Below, one piece after another: positions 1-5,486 of a stretch of DNA of 8,773 bases. The stretch lies in the NCBI GenBank assembly GCA_016463385.1, contig JAEMRL010000083.1, forward strand, positions 1-8,773. Direction: 5' to 3'. Source of the DNA: Thermoleophilia bacterium. GTDB lineage: Bacteria > Actinomycetota > Thermoleophilia > Miltoncostaeales > Miltoncostaeaceae. The notes beneath the pieces are model-generated. The model worked only from the letters and a program-made list of their open reading frames with translations, ran no database searches and had not been told where the DNA came from. Each line of letters opens with the position of its first letter. The first letter of the stretch is position 1. Position numbers and translations under genes: made by a program.

Positions 1-120
1 GGTGACCGGCACGGGGACGCTTGTCGTGGGCGCGACGGACGACATCCCACTCATCGTCGTCCCGGAGGCGTCCGGCCTGAAGCGCCCGGGGATCAAGTGG
101 CGTCGCGGGGCTGCCGATAG
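1..120 (+). CDS. Possible 3' part of an unidentified upstream gene, frame unresolved
   Basis: From base 2 the plus strand reads as credible coding sequence: by hand count 31 of the first 33 codons end in G or C, while second positions are rich in A and T. The peptide begins VTGTGTLVVGATDDIPLIVV and is not one I recognise. GTG at 2-4 overlaps a TGA at 3-5, the start/stop overlap style used elsewhere in this cluster, so it could be a gene start, but it could equally be the interior of a gene cut by the window edge. The frame has no stop before 911-913, deep inside flgF, so it cannot simply continue. The coding pattern fades after about base 100. A stop (TAG, 118-120) lies in the neighbouring frame and would be reached after one extra base in the G run at 107-110. 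A real frameshift, a sequencing error or chance are all possible. Confidence 0.3.
   Translation, partial: GDRHGDACRGRDGRHPTHRRPGGVRPEAPGDQVASRGCR
93..120 (+). promoter_or_regulatory. Sigma-28 (FliA/SigD-type) promoter for flgF
   Basis: TCAAGTGG (93-100), a 12-nt spacer, then GCCGATAG (113-120). The flagellar sigma-28 consensus is TAAAGTTT-N11-GCCGATAA, so the -10 matches at 7 of 8 positions and the -35 at 5 of 8, with one extra base of spacing. Transcription would start near 127, leaving a leader of about 30 nt that carries the Shine-Dalgarno sequence GGAGGGG (142-148). The location directly before a flagellar rod gene supports the call. Confidence 0.65.
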
Positions 121-155
121 ATGGCGCGAGAGGGAACCCACGGAGGGGTCGGTCG

Positions 156-887
156 TTGATCAGAGGCATCTACATCGCCGCAACCGGGCTGCTCGCCGAG
201 AGCGCGCGCCAGGACGTGATCGCGAACAACCTCGCGAACGCCACGACGACGGGCTTCAAGCGCTCGGAGACGATGGCCTCGCCCTTCGGGGACATGCTGC
301 TGCACAACATGGGCATGCCCTTCCAGCCCCAGGTCGGCTCGCTCGAGATGGGCGCGCAGGTCCAGGGCATCACGATGATCGACTCCCAGGGGGGCCTGCG
401 CTTCACCGGGAACAAGCTGGACATGGCGCTCGTCGGGACAGGCCATTTCACGATCGACACGCCCAACGGGCGCCGCTACACCCGCGATGGCTCGTTCGGG
501 ATGGATTCCACGGGCCGCCTGGTGACCAAGGAGGGCCACCCGGTTCTCGGCACGAACGGTCCGATCACGTTGGGACCGGGCGAGGTCCGCGTCGGGGCGA
601 ACGGGACGATCACCCAGGGGACGGCCGTGCGCGGCACGCTCCTGCTGACCGCCCTCGACCCGACCTCGATCTCGCAGGAGAGCGCGGGCCTGCTGGCGGG
701 AACGCCGGCCGGCAACCCGACGGCGCGCGTGCGCCAGAACCACCTCGAGGGGAGCACGGTCAACGTGGTCTCCGAGATGGTCGAGCTGATCCGCGTGATG
801 CGGTCGTTCGAGGCGAACCAGAAGTCGGTGCTGGCACACGACGAGGCCCTCCAGGCCTCGCTGACGAAGGTGGGCGCGGCCGGATAG
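156..887 (+). CDS. flgF: Flagellar proximal rod protein FlgF (FlhO-type hook-basal body protein)
   Basis: A structural component of the flagellar rod, exported by the flagellar type III system and assembled outside the cytoplasmic membrane. At 243 residues it is about the normal length for FlgF/FlgG proteins. The N-terminal rod signature ANNLANATTTGFKR is at residues 23-36, after IAATG. The C-terminal helix (NVVSEMVELI from residue 203, then FEANQKSV) is the conserved partner that packs with it. Translation starts at TTG (156-158), chosen because GGAGGGG at 142-148 sits 7 nt upstream and because the N-terminus MIRGIYIAATG matches the family. A sigma-28-type promoter lies just upstream. FlgF rather than FlgG is inferred from gene order and from the next gene being a better FlgG; B. 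subtilis FlhO/FlhP is the same arrangement. Separated from flgG by 167 bp, unlike the overlapped genes downstream. Confidence 0.88.
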   Translation: MIRGIYIAATGLLAESARQDVIANNLANATTTGFKRSETMASPFGDMLLHNMGMPFQPQVGSLEMGAQVQGITMIDSQGGLRFTGNKLDMALVGTGHFTIDTPNGRRYTRDGSFGMDSTGRLVTKEGHPVLGTNGPITLGPGEVRVGANGTITQGTAVRGTLLLTALDPTSISQESAGLLAGTPAGNPTARVRQNHLEGSTVNVVSEMVELIRVMRSFEANQKSVLAHDEALQASLTKVGAAG

Positions 888-948
888 CGGAGAGCCCACA
901 CGCGAGCAGATGACCTGAGCCGGACCGCCCCGACGTGGCGGAAGCTCT

Positions 949-974
949 GGGAGCCCGACAGATAGACGGCTCCC
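949..974. repeat. Inverted repeat in the flgF-flgG gap
   Basis: GGGAGCC (949-955) and GGCTCCC (968-974) form a perfect 7-bp stem with a 12-nt loop, CGACAGATAGAC. The rest of the 888-1054 gap shows no convincing gene or consensus promoter. Without a T tract this could be a weak attenuator, an RNA processing or stability hairpin, or an operator. The function is unknown. Confidence 0.4.
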
Positions 975-1020
975 GCCCCCGCACCACCCCGCTCGCCTGA
1001 ACTCTTCGCCCCGGCTCCGC

Positions 1021-1034
1021 CGTCACGTATGACG
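1021..1034. repeat. Short inverted repeat upstream of flgG
   Basis: CGTCA-CGTA-TGACG is a perfect 5-bp inverted repeat around a 4-bp centre. It ends 20 bp before the flgG start and just before its Shine-Dalgarno sequence (GGAGG, 1039-1043). It could be a small protein-binding site or an RNA hairpin near the ribosome site. At this length chance occurrence is quite possible. Confidence 0.25.
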
Positions 1035-1054
1035 ACACGGAGGCTGACGGGCAG

Positions 1055-1810
1055 ATGATGAACGCTCTGTACTCGGCTGCGACGGGCATGATGGCCCAGC
1101 AGACCAGCATGGACGTCGTCGCCAACAACCTGGCGAACGCGACCACGACGGGCTACAAGCGCGACCGGATGGACCTGGTCGACCTCGAGTACCAGGCCTT
1201 CCGCCTGCCGACCGGCACCGACGGCCAGGTCGGCCTCGGCGCCGCCCCCGGGCAGATCGCCAAGGAGCACGCCCAGGGCAGCATCCAGAACACCGGCCGC
1301 GGCATGGACGTCGCGATCCAGGGCGAGGGCTTCTTCCAGGTGACGCGCGCCGACGGCTCGCTCGCCTACACCCGCGCCGGCAACCTCCAGATCGACGCCA
1401 ACGGCGACATGGTCCTGCCCACCGGCGACCGGCTGCAGCCGAAGATCACGGTCCCCCCGGGGGCGAGCGACGTGACCATCGGCGCCGGCGGAGACGTCTC
1501 GGCGATCGTGAACGGCGCCGTCACCAAGGTCGGCAACCTCGAGGTCGTCATGTTCGCCAACCCGGCGGGCCTGAAGGCCGCGGGCGACAACCTCTTCGTC
1601 TCGAGCGTCAACTCCGGCAAGCCCGACGTCGGCACTCCCGGCACCGGCGGACGGGGCATGCTCTCCCAGGGGTTCCTGGAGGCGTCGAACGTGAACGTCG
1701 GCACCGAGATGATCTCCCTGATCGTCACCCAGCGCGCCTTCGAGGCCTCCAGCAAGGTGGTCAGCGCCAGTGACGAGATGATGGGCATGGCGAACGGTCT
1801 GCGCCGATGA
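1055..1810 (+). CDS. flgG: Flagellar distal rod protein FlgG (FlhP-type)
   Basis: The distal rod protein of the flagellar basal body, exported by the flagellar secretion apparatus and polymerised between the proximal rod and the hook. At 251 residues it is close to the usual length of about 260. ANNLANATTTGYKR at residues 23-36, followed by RDRMDLVDLEYQ, is the FlgG-type N-terminal signature. The C-terminus, with NVGTEMISLI from residue 214 and then VTQRAFEASSKV, is the conserved flagellar rod/hook C-terminal domain. The start is ATG at 1055 with GGAGG at 1039-1043 (11-nt spacing); the adjacent ATG at 1058 is an alternative but lies further from the ribosome site. The stop overlaps the next start as ATGA (1807-1810), so flgJ translation is probably coupled to it. 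Confidence 0.93.
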   Translation: MMNALYSAATGMMAQQTSMDVVANNLANATTTGYKRDRMDLVDLEYQAFRLPTGTDGQVGLGAAPGQIAKEHAQGSIQNTGRGMDVAIQGEGFFQVTRADGSLAYTRAGNLQIDANGDMVLPTGDRLQPKITVPPGASDVTIGAGGDVSAIVNGAVTKVGNLEVVMFANPAGLKAAGDNLFVSSVNSGKPDVGTPGTGGRGMLSQGFLEASNVNVGTEMISLIVTQRAFEASSKVVSASDEMMGMANGLRR

Positions 1811-2100
1811 TCGTCCCGATCCCCCCCAACTCCGCGGCCGCTCCGGCTGCCCCGGCTGCCGCCTCGGGCACCGACCCCGCGATCCGCGAGGCCGCCGAGG
1901 GCTTCGAGGGCATCTTCATGTCGATGCTCGTCGAGGAGATGCTCAAGGGCACCCAGGTGGCCGAGGGCAACCCCGTCTACGCCGGCCTCATGACCCAGAA
2001 GTTCGGCGACCAGCTCGCCCGCTCGGGCGGCATCGGCCTCGCCGACGTGCTCGAGCGCCAGCTCGGCTCAATCCCGCCCGCCGCCGGAGGTGCATCGTGA
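1807..2100 (+). CDS. flgJ: FlgJ-like rod-binding (rod cap) domain protein without a muramidase domain
   Basis: This 97-residue protein matches the N-terminal rod-binding domain of FlgJ, the scaffold or cap used during rod assembly. After a Pro/Ala-rich N-terminus (residues 1-23), the region at about 26-86 carries the family pattern: AAEGFEGIFMSMLVEEML, then PVYAGLMTQKFGDQLARSGGIGLADVLERQL. The peptidoglycan-hydrolase domain fused to FlgJ in enterobacteria is absent. A stand-alone rod-binding domain is common outside gamma/beta-proteobacteria, so this is not a truncation, and another enzyme must open the wall. The start overlaps the flgG stop (ATGA) and has no clear ribosome site of its own, which implies translational coupling. 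Its own stop overlaps the next start as GTGA (2097-2100). Confidence 0.85.
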   Translation: MIVPIPPNSAAAPAAPAAASGTDPAIREAAEGFEGIFMSMLVEEMLKGTQVAEGNPVYAGLMTQKFGDQLARSGGIGLADVLERQLGSIPPAAGGAS

Positions 2101-2456
2101 CCGCAGTCCAGTCCTGCAAGGGATGCGGCAAGCTCTTCCCGTTCCTGCCGCGCGGCCTCTGCGCCGACTGCATCGACGTCCGCGAGGAGCGCTTCCAGAC
2201 CGTCCGCGAGTGGCTGCGCGACAACCGCGGCGCCTCGATCATCGCCGCCTGCCAGGCGACCGGCGTCGAGGAGCGGCTCGTCGCGGAGTTCATCCGCGAG
2301 GGGCGCCTCGAGTTCTCCGGGCCGACCGAGTCCGCCAAGGACCTCCAGGCGCGCGAGGCGCTGCGGGCCAAGCTCGTCGCGGAGATGTCCGCCTCGCAGG
2401 CCGACGCGTCCACGTCCACCTCCGCGCCGCGGCGCGGCATGAACGTCCGACGCTGA
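2097..2456 (+). CDS. yvyF: YvyF/TIGR03826-type flagellar operon protein (zinc ribbon plus helical domain)
   Basis: A 119-residue protein resembling B. subtilis YvyF, a flagellar operon protein whose molecular role is not well defined. Two CxxC pairs (C7, C10, C22 and C25) form a probable zinc ribbon at residues 5-27. An all-helical segment follows at about 30-73 and includes WLRDNRGASIIAACQATGV and VAEFIREGRLEF, which looks like a small helix-turn-helix. The tail (residues 96-119) is Ser/Thr/Arg-rich and probably disordered. The GTG start at 2097 has a strong Shine-Dalgarno sequence GGAGGT (2086-2091, 5-nt spacing) and overlaps the flgJ stop. Its position just before flgN-flgK-flgL is the same as in Bacillus, except that flgM is missing between this gene and flgN. 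A regulatory or chaperone-like role is inference only. Confidence 0.75.
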   Translation: MTAVQSCKGCGKLFPFLPRGLCADCIDVREERFQTVREWLRDNRGASIIAACQATGVEERLVAEFIREGRLEFSGPTESAKDLQAREALRAKLVAEMSASQADASTSTSAPRRGMNVRR

Positions 2457-2962
2457 TGCTCCGCGCCCACGTCACCGAGCTGGCCGACCGCCTCGACGAG
2501 GTGATCGACTCGCAGCAGAAGCTCCTCGAGATGGTGAAGCGCCAGCGCCCCGAGATCGTGGCCGGACGCCACGCGGTGGTCGACGCGATCGCCGGCGAGA
2601 TCGAGACCGAGGTGCGCCGCCTGTCCGCCTCCGAGCGGGCCCGCGGCGCCGCGGCCGAGGCCCTCGCCGACGCGCTCGGCATCGCCGCCACGCGCTGGTC
2701 GGCGCTGCGCGAGGCCCTCGACCCGTTCGACCGCGAGCTGATCGCCCCCCGCATCGAGCGCATCGAGGTGCTCGTCCGCGAGCTCGAGCTCGCCAACGCG
2801 GTCAACGGCCAGCTGGTGCGCCAGGAGCTCGAGCTGCTCGACCTGTCGGTCCGCAGCCTCGGTGCCCCCGACCCGCGGGTCTCGCACCGCGCCTACACCG
2901 CCGGCGGGGCGCGCGCGAGCGCGCCGGCCACCGGTCCGGTACTCCTCAACACGGCGGCCTGA
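2456..2962 (+). CDS. flgN: FlgN, export chaperone for FlgK and FlgL
   Basis: A cytoplasmic chaperone that keeps the hook-filament junction proteins FlgK and FlgL unfolded and delivers them to the flagellar export gate. The product is 168 residues, near the family's usual 140-160. It is almost wholly helical and charged: long amphipathic helices at about 1-60 (ELADRLDEVIDSQQKLLEMV) and 95-130 (IERIEVLVRELELANAVNGQ), then a low-complexity Ala/Gly/Pro tail from about 140. Sequence identity in this family is weak, so the assignment rests on fold character, the LLEMVKRQRPEIV and ANAVNGQLVRQELELLDL stretches typical of FlgN, and position immediately before flgK. ATG at 2456 shares one base with the upstream stop (TGATG) and has no evident ribosome site, implying coupling. 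The same frame is open further upstream but carries no flagellar similarity there. Confidence 0.8.
   Translation: MLRAHVTELADRLDEVIDSQQKLLEMVKRQRPEIVAGRHAVVDAIAGEIETEVRRLSASERARGAAAEALADALGIAATRWSALREALDPFDRELIAPRIERIEVLVRELELANAVNGQLVRQELELLDLSVRSLGAPDPRVSHRAYTAGGARASAPATGPVLLNTAA
2908..2925 (+). repeat. GC-rich hairpin with a GCGA tetraloop near the end of flgN
   Basis: GGCGCGC (2908-2914) pairs perfectly with GCGCGCC (2919-2925) around GCGA, a GNRA-type tetraloop. It lies in the low-complexity C-terminal codons of flgN, about 40 nt before the flgK start. It could stabilise or punctuate the mRNA between flgN and flgK. There is no U tract, so it is not a standard terminator. Confidence 0.35.
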
Positions 2963-2964
2963 TC

Positions 2965-4374
2965 ATGGGATCCACCTTCTTCGGCCTGAACGTCGCCCTC
3001 TCGGGCGTCGTCACCCAGCAGCGGGCCCTCAACACGGTCTCGCACAACCTCACCAACGCCACGACGCCCGGCTTCTCGCGCCAGCGCGTGGACATGGCGG
3101 CCAACACGCCCTTCGCCTACCCCGGCCTCAACACCGCCGTCGGCCCGGGCCAGCTCGGCACGGGCGTCGTCGCCGCCCAGTACACGCGCCTGCGCGACCA
3201 GTTCGCCGACATCAGCTACCGCGGCGGCACCTCCGACCTCGGGCAGTTCCAGGCCAAGGCCGACTCGCTGACGAACATCGACACGATCATCGACGAGCCC
3301 GGCGACACCGGCCTGACCCATCTGCTCAGCCAGTTCTGGGGCAGTTGGCAGGCGCTGTCGGTCAACCCCGACTCGGCCGCGTCCCGCGAGGCCGTCCGCG
3401 CCGCCGGCGAGTCGCTGGCCCAGGGCTTCCGCGACCTCAACGGGCAGCTGGCGGCCTCGCAGACCGAGGCGGACACCCGGGTGAACCTCGGCGTGACGCG
3501 GGTCAACGAGCTCGGCGCCCAGGTGAACGAGCTCAACAAGCAGATCGCCCTCGTCGTGGCCGTCGGCCAGGAGCCGAACGACCTGCGCGACATCCGCGAC
3601 CTGCTGATCGACCAGATCTCCGCCTACACCGACGTGTCGGTCACCCCGCCCGGCGCGACCGGCAAGGTCTCGATCGCGATCGGCTCCCAGCTCCTCGTGG
3701 ACTCGGGCACCGACACGGTCAACGCCCTCGCCATCAGCGGCGTGGGCGCGGCGACCGTCAACGGCGTCGCCACGACGATCACCAGCGGCAGCCTGCGCGG
3801 CTCGGTCGACATGCGCGACGCGGTCCTCGGCGGCCCGAACGGCTACCTGGCCCAGCTCGACTCCCTCGCGGCGGCGCTGGCCGGCTCGGTCAACACCCGC
3901 CACGCGGCCGGCTTCGGCACCGACGGCAGCACGGGCAACAACTTCTTCGCCGGCGCCACGGCCGCCACCCTCGCCATCTCCGCGCCGGTGCTCGCCTCGG
4001 TCGACGCGATCGCCGCCAGCGACACGGCCGCCAACCTGCCCGGCGGCGCCGACAACGCCGTCGCGCTCGGCCAGCTGCAGTTCGTCGTCCAGGCGATCGG
4101 CGCGTCCACCACGACGCTCGACGGCTTCTATCAGCAGATGGTCGCCCGGGTGGGCGTCGACACCGACCAGGCCAAGCGGCTCGCCCAGGTGCAGACGGGC
4201 GTCCTGGAGGCCGCGGAGACGCGCCGCGCCGCCACCAGCGGGGTCAGCCTCGACGAGGAGATGTCCGACATGGTCCGCTTCCAGAAGTCCTACAACGCGG
4301 CCGCGCGCATGGTCACGACGGTCGATGAGATGCTCGACACCATCATCAGCCGCATGGGTCTGGTCGGCCGATGA
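2965..4374 (+). CDS. flgK: Flagellar hook-filament junction protein 1, FlgK (HAP1)
   Basis: The first hook-associated protein, placed on the hook tip to join hook and filament; exported with FlgN as chaperone. At 469 residues it is in the usual FlgK range. The N-terminal D0 helix includes GLNVALSGVVTQQRALN, and the flagellar rod/hook motif NTVSHNLTNATTPGFSRQ is at 23-40. The C-terminal D0 region starts near residue 427 (VSLDEEMSDMVRFQKSYNAA, ending in TVDEMLDTIISRMG), the classic HAP1 ending. The Ala/Gly/Thr-rich middle is the variable exposed part. ATG at 2965 lies two bases after the flgN stop and has only a weak upstream GGCGG, so coupling to flgN is likely. The stop overlaps the flgL start (ATGA, 4371-4374). 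Confidence 0.95.
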   Translation: MGSTFFGLNVALSGVVTQQRALNTVSHNLTNATTPGFSRQRVDMAANTPFAYPGLNTAVGPGQLGTGVVAAQYTRLRDQFADISYRGGTSDLGQFQAKADSLTNIDTIIDEPGDTGLTHLLSQFWGSWQALSVNPDSAASREAVRAAGESLAQGFRDLNGQLAASQTEADTRVNLGVTRVNELGAQVNELNKQIALVVAVGQEPNDLRDIRDLLIDQISAYTDVSVTPPGATGKVSIAIGSQLLVDSGTDTVNALAISGVGAATVNGVATTITSGSLRGSVDMRDAVLGGPNGYLAQLDSLAAALAGSVNTRHAAGFGTDGSTGNNFFAGATAATLAISAPVLASVDAIAASDTAANLPGGADNAVALGQLQFVVQAIGASTTTLDGFYQQMVARVGVDTDQAKRLAQVQTGVLEAAETRRAATSGVSLDEEMSDMVRFQKSYNAAARMVTTVDEMLDTIISRMGLVGR

Positions 4375-5270
4375 TCTCGCGCATGAGCTCGGACCAGGTG
4401 GTCCGCAACTTCCTCTCGGACCTGGAGGGCACCTACCGCTCGCTCTCCGAGACCCAGCGCCAGGTCGCCACCGGCAAGCGGGTGCTGAGCCCGTCCGACG
4501 ACCCGGTCGGCATCGCGCTGGCCCTCGGCCTGCGCCGCGACCAGGGCGCCACCGAGGCCTGGGGCCGCAACATCGACGACTCGCTCACCTGGATGAGCAC
4601 CACCGACCGGGCGCTCGGCCAGGCCCTCGAGGTGGTGCAGCGCGCCCAGGAGCTCGCGGTGCAGGGCGGCAACGGAACGCTCTCGTCGGCCTCCCGCGCC
4701 CTGATCGCGGCCGAGGTGGAGACGCTCAAGAGCCAGTTCGTCGAGATCGGCAACAGCAGCATCGGCGGCCGCTTCATCTTCGGCGGCACCGCCACCGACC
4801 GGCAGCCGTTCGACCCGCTGACCGAGACGGCGACCCTGCCGATCAACACCAGCCTGATGAGCCGCGAGGTGGCCCAGGGCTCGGTGATCAGCGTCAACAT
4901 CACCGCCGACCGCCTCCAGGACCCCCCGGGGCCCACCCCTGACATCTTCACGGCTCTGGACGGCCTCTCGGCGGCGCTCGCGACCAACGACTCCGCCGGC
5001 ATCGCCACGGCCCTCACGAACTTCGCCGCGCACCAGGAGAGCATCAGCGGCCTCCGCGGCGAGCAGGCGGCCAAGATCAACCGCCTCGAGCTCACCCAGA
5101 GCCGCTTCCAGGCGCAGAAGATCGCCACCGGCGATCAGCTGTCGTCGATCGAGGACGTGGACATGGCCAAGGCCCTGACCGACTTCTCGATGCGCGAAGC
5201 GGTCTACCGCGGGGCGCTCGCGGTGGGGGCGAAGGTCATCCAGCCGTCCCTCGTGGACTTCATCGGATGA
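4371..5270 (+). CDS. flgL: Flagellar hook-filament junction protein 3, FlgL (HAP3)
   Basis: The second junction protein, sitting between FlgK and the flagellin filament. It is 299 residues, normal for FlgL and flagellin-like in fold. The N-terminal flagellin-type domain holds LSETQRQVATGKRVLSPSDD, with the conserved TGKRVLSPSDDPVG at 34-47. The C-terminal helix ends with SSIEDVDMAKALTDFSMREA, the position and pattern of the flagellin C-terminal domain. The start is ATG at 4371, overlapping the flgK stop; MISRMSSDQVV fits the family N-terminus better than the internal ATG at 4383. The first 40 codons all end in G or C, so the reading frame is beyond doubt. The stop at 5268-5270 lies only 16 bases before the flagellin promoter. 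Confidence 0.94.
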   Translation: MISRMSSDQVVRNFLSDLEGTYRSLSETQRQVATGKRVLSPSDDPVGIALALGLRRDQGATEAWGRNIDDSLTWMSTTDRALGQALEVVQRAQELAVQGGNGTLSSASRALIAAEVETLKSQFVEIGNSSIGGRFIFGGTATDRQPFDPLTETATLPINTSLMSREVAQGSVISVNITADRLQDPPGPTPDIFTALDGLSAALATNDSAGIATALTNFAAHQESISGLRGEQAAKINRLELTQSRFQAQKIATGDQLSSIEDVDMAKALTDFSMREAVYRGALAVGAKVIQPSLVDFIG

Positions 5271-5485
5271 CCATCCGTCCCAACGCTCAAGTCGTGATCG
5301 ATGCGTCCGATGAGCTTGGGGCGCACCCCTCCGTCCGGAGGGAGCGCGACAGCGGTACGCCGATCCGGATGATCGGTGGCATCAACGTAGTGACGCCGGA
5401 CATGGAAGTCCCGTCTCAGGTCTATACCGGGCACCCGCCCGCTGCCGCCGGACTGGCGGATCGACTGGCGAGAAAGGACTTCTGA
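5267..5485 (+). CDS. Doubtful 72-residue ORF overlapping the flagellin leader
   Basis: ATG at 5267 overlaps the flgL stop (ATGA) and the frame runs 72 codons to a TGA at 5483-5485, two bases before the flagellin start. I recognise no family: it lacks the C-terminal sigma-binding pattern of FlgM, has no membrane segment and no motif. Against it being a gene: about 17 of 72 codons end in A or T, including CGA, AGA, GTA and TAT, whereas adjacent flgL uses almost only G/C-ending codons. The stretch also carries a sigma-28 promoter and a series of hairpins that explain its sequence as a leader. In its favour are only the overlap geometry and the open frame. I judge it more likely non-coding. Confidence 0.2.
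   Translation: MTIRPNAQVVIDASDELGAHPSVRRERDSGTPIRMIGGINVVTPDMEVPSQVYTGHPPAAAGLADRLARKDF
5287..5313 (+). promoter_or_regulatory. Sigma-28 promoter of the flagellin gene
   Basis: TCAAGTCG (5287-5294), a spacer of exactly 11 nt, then TCCGATGA (5306-5313). Compared with TAAAGTTT-N11-GCCGATAA it matches 5 of 8 and 6 of 8 positions. The -35 starts TCAAGT, the same six bases as in the flgF promoter at 93, which supports both. The expected start point is near 5320, giving a flagellin 5' UTR of about 165 nt. A dedicated strong promoter for flagellin is the norm in flagellar systems. Confidence 0.7.
5327..5342 (+). promoter_or_regulatory. 5'-proximal hairpin of the flagellin mRNA
   Basis: CCCTCC (5327-5332) and GGAGGG (5337-5342) form a perfect 6-bp GC-rich stem with a GTCC loop, beginning only a few bases after the predicted transcription start. 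A stem at the very 5' end typically protects mRNA from decay. The same CCC bases could instead pair with GGGG at 5318-5321 (GGGG-CGCA-CCCC), so two exclusive structures are possible if transcription starts early enough. Confidence 0.45.
5358..5483 (+). promoter_or_regulatory. Candidate CsrA-binding leader: four hairpins with GGA in the loop
   Basis: Four local hairpins each expose GGA. (1) 5358-5378: 8-bp stem (one G-U pair) with loop CGGAU. (2) 5398-5411: GGAC/GUCC with loop AUGGAA. (3) 5445-5459: CCGCC/GGCGG with loop GGACU. (4) 5471-5483: AGAA/UUCU with loop AGGAC, which contains the flagellin Shine-Dalgarno sequence AGAAAGGA (5471-5478), 8 nt before the ATG. CsrA dimers are known to bind GGA in hairpin loops (ANGGA preferred; seen here at sites 2 and 4) and to block ribosome access to flagellin mRNA in B. 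subtilis. FliW, the known CsrA antagonist, is encoded just downstream of flagellin. The structures are read by eye; CsrA binding is inference. Confidence 0.5.
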
Positions 5486-5486
5486 A

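Noticed and set aside
953..965. CGACAGATAG in the flgF-flgG gap as a flagellar -10
   Set aside because: The match to GCCGATAA is poor and no TAAA/TCAA-like -35 lies 19 bases upstream. It is the loop of the 949-974 hairpin.
1803..1810. GCCGATGA at the flgG-flgJ overlap as a sigma-28 -10 element
   Set aside because: The matching -35 position (about 1784-1791) reads GGCATGGC, no match. The motif arises from the FlgG C-terminal Arg codon plus the ATGA overlap. The same explanation covers GCCGATGA at 4367-4374 before flgL.
2893..3903. Long minus-strand open frames opposite the flagellar genes (also 476-1270, 1988-2887, 4290-5033, 7701-8267)
   Set aside because: In DNA with G/C-ending codons, stops are rare on the opposite strand. 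These products are Arg/Gly/Ala/Val-rich, lack family motifs, and lie across well-supported genes.
2862..4328. 488-codon plus-strand frame overlapping flgK
   Set aside because: It is an Arg/Pro/Gly/His-rich out-of-frame translation of flgK, which is certain from its conserved ends.
5267..5485. The 72-codon frame before flagellin as the missing anti-sigma factor FlgM
   Set aside because: It lacks the amphipathic C-terminal sigma-binding helices and the usual V-x-x-L/I-x-x-x-I-x-x-G-x-Y pattern of FlgM, and its codon use is unlike coding neighbours.
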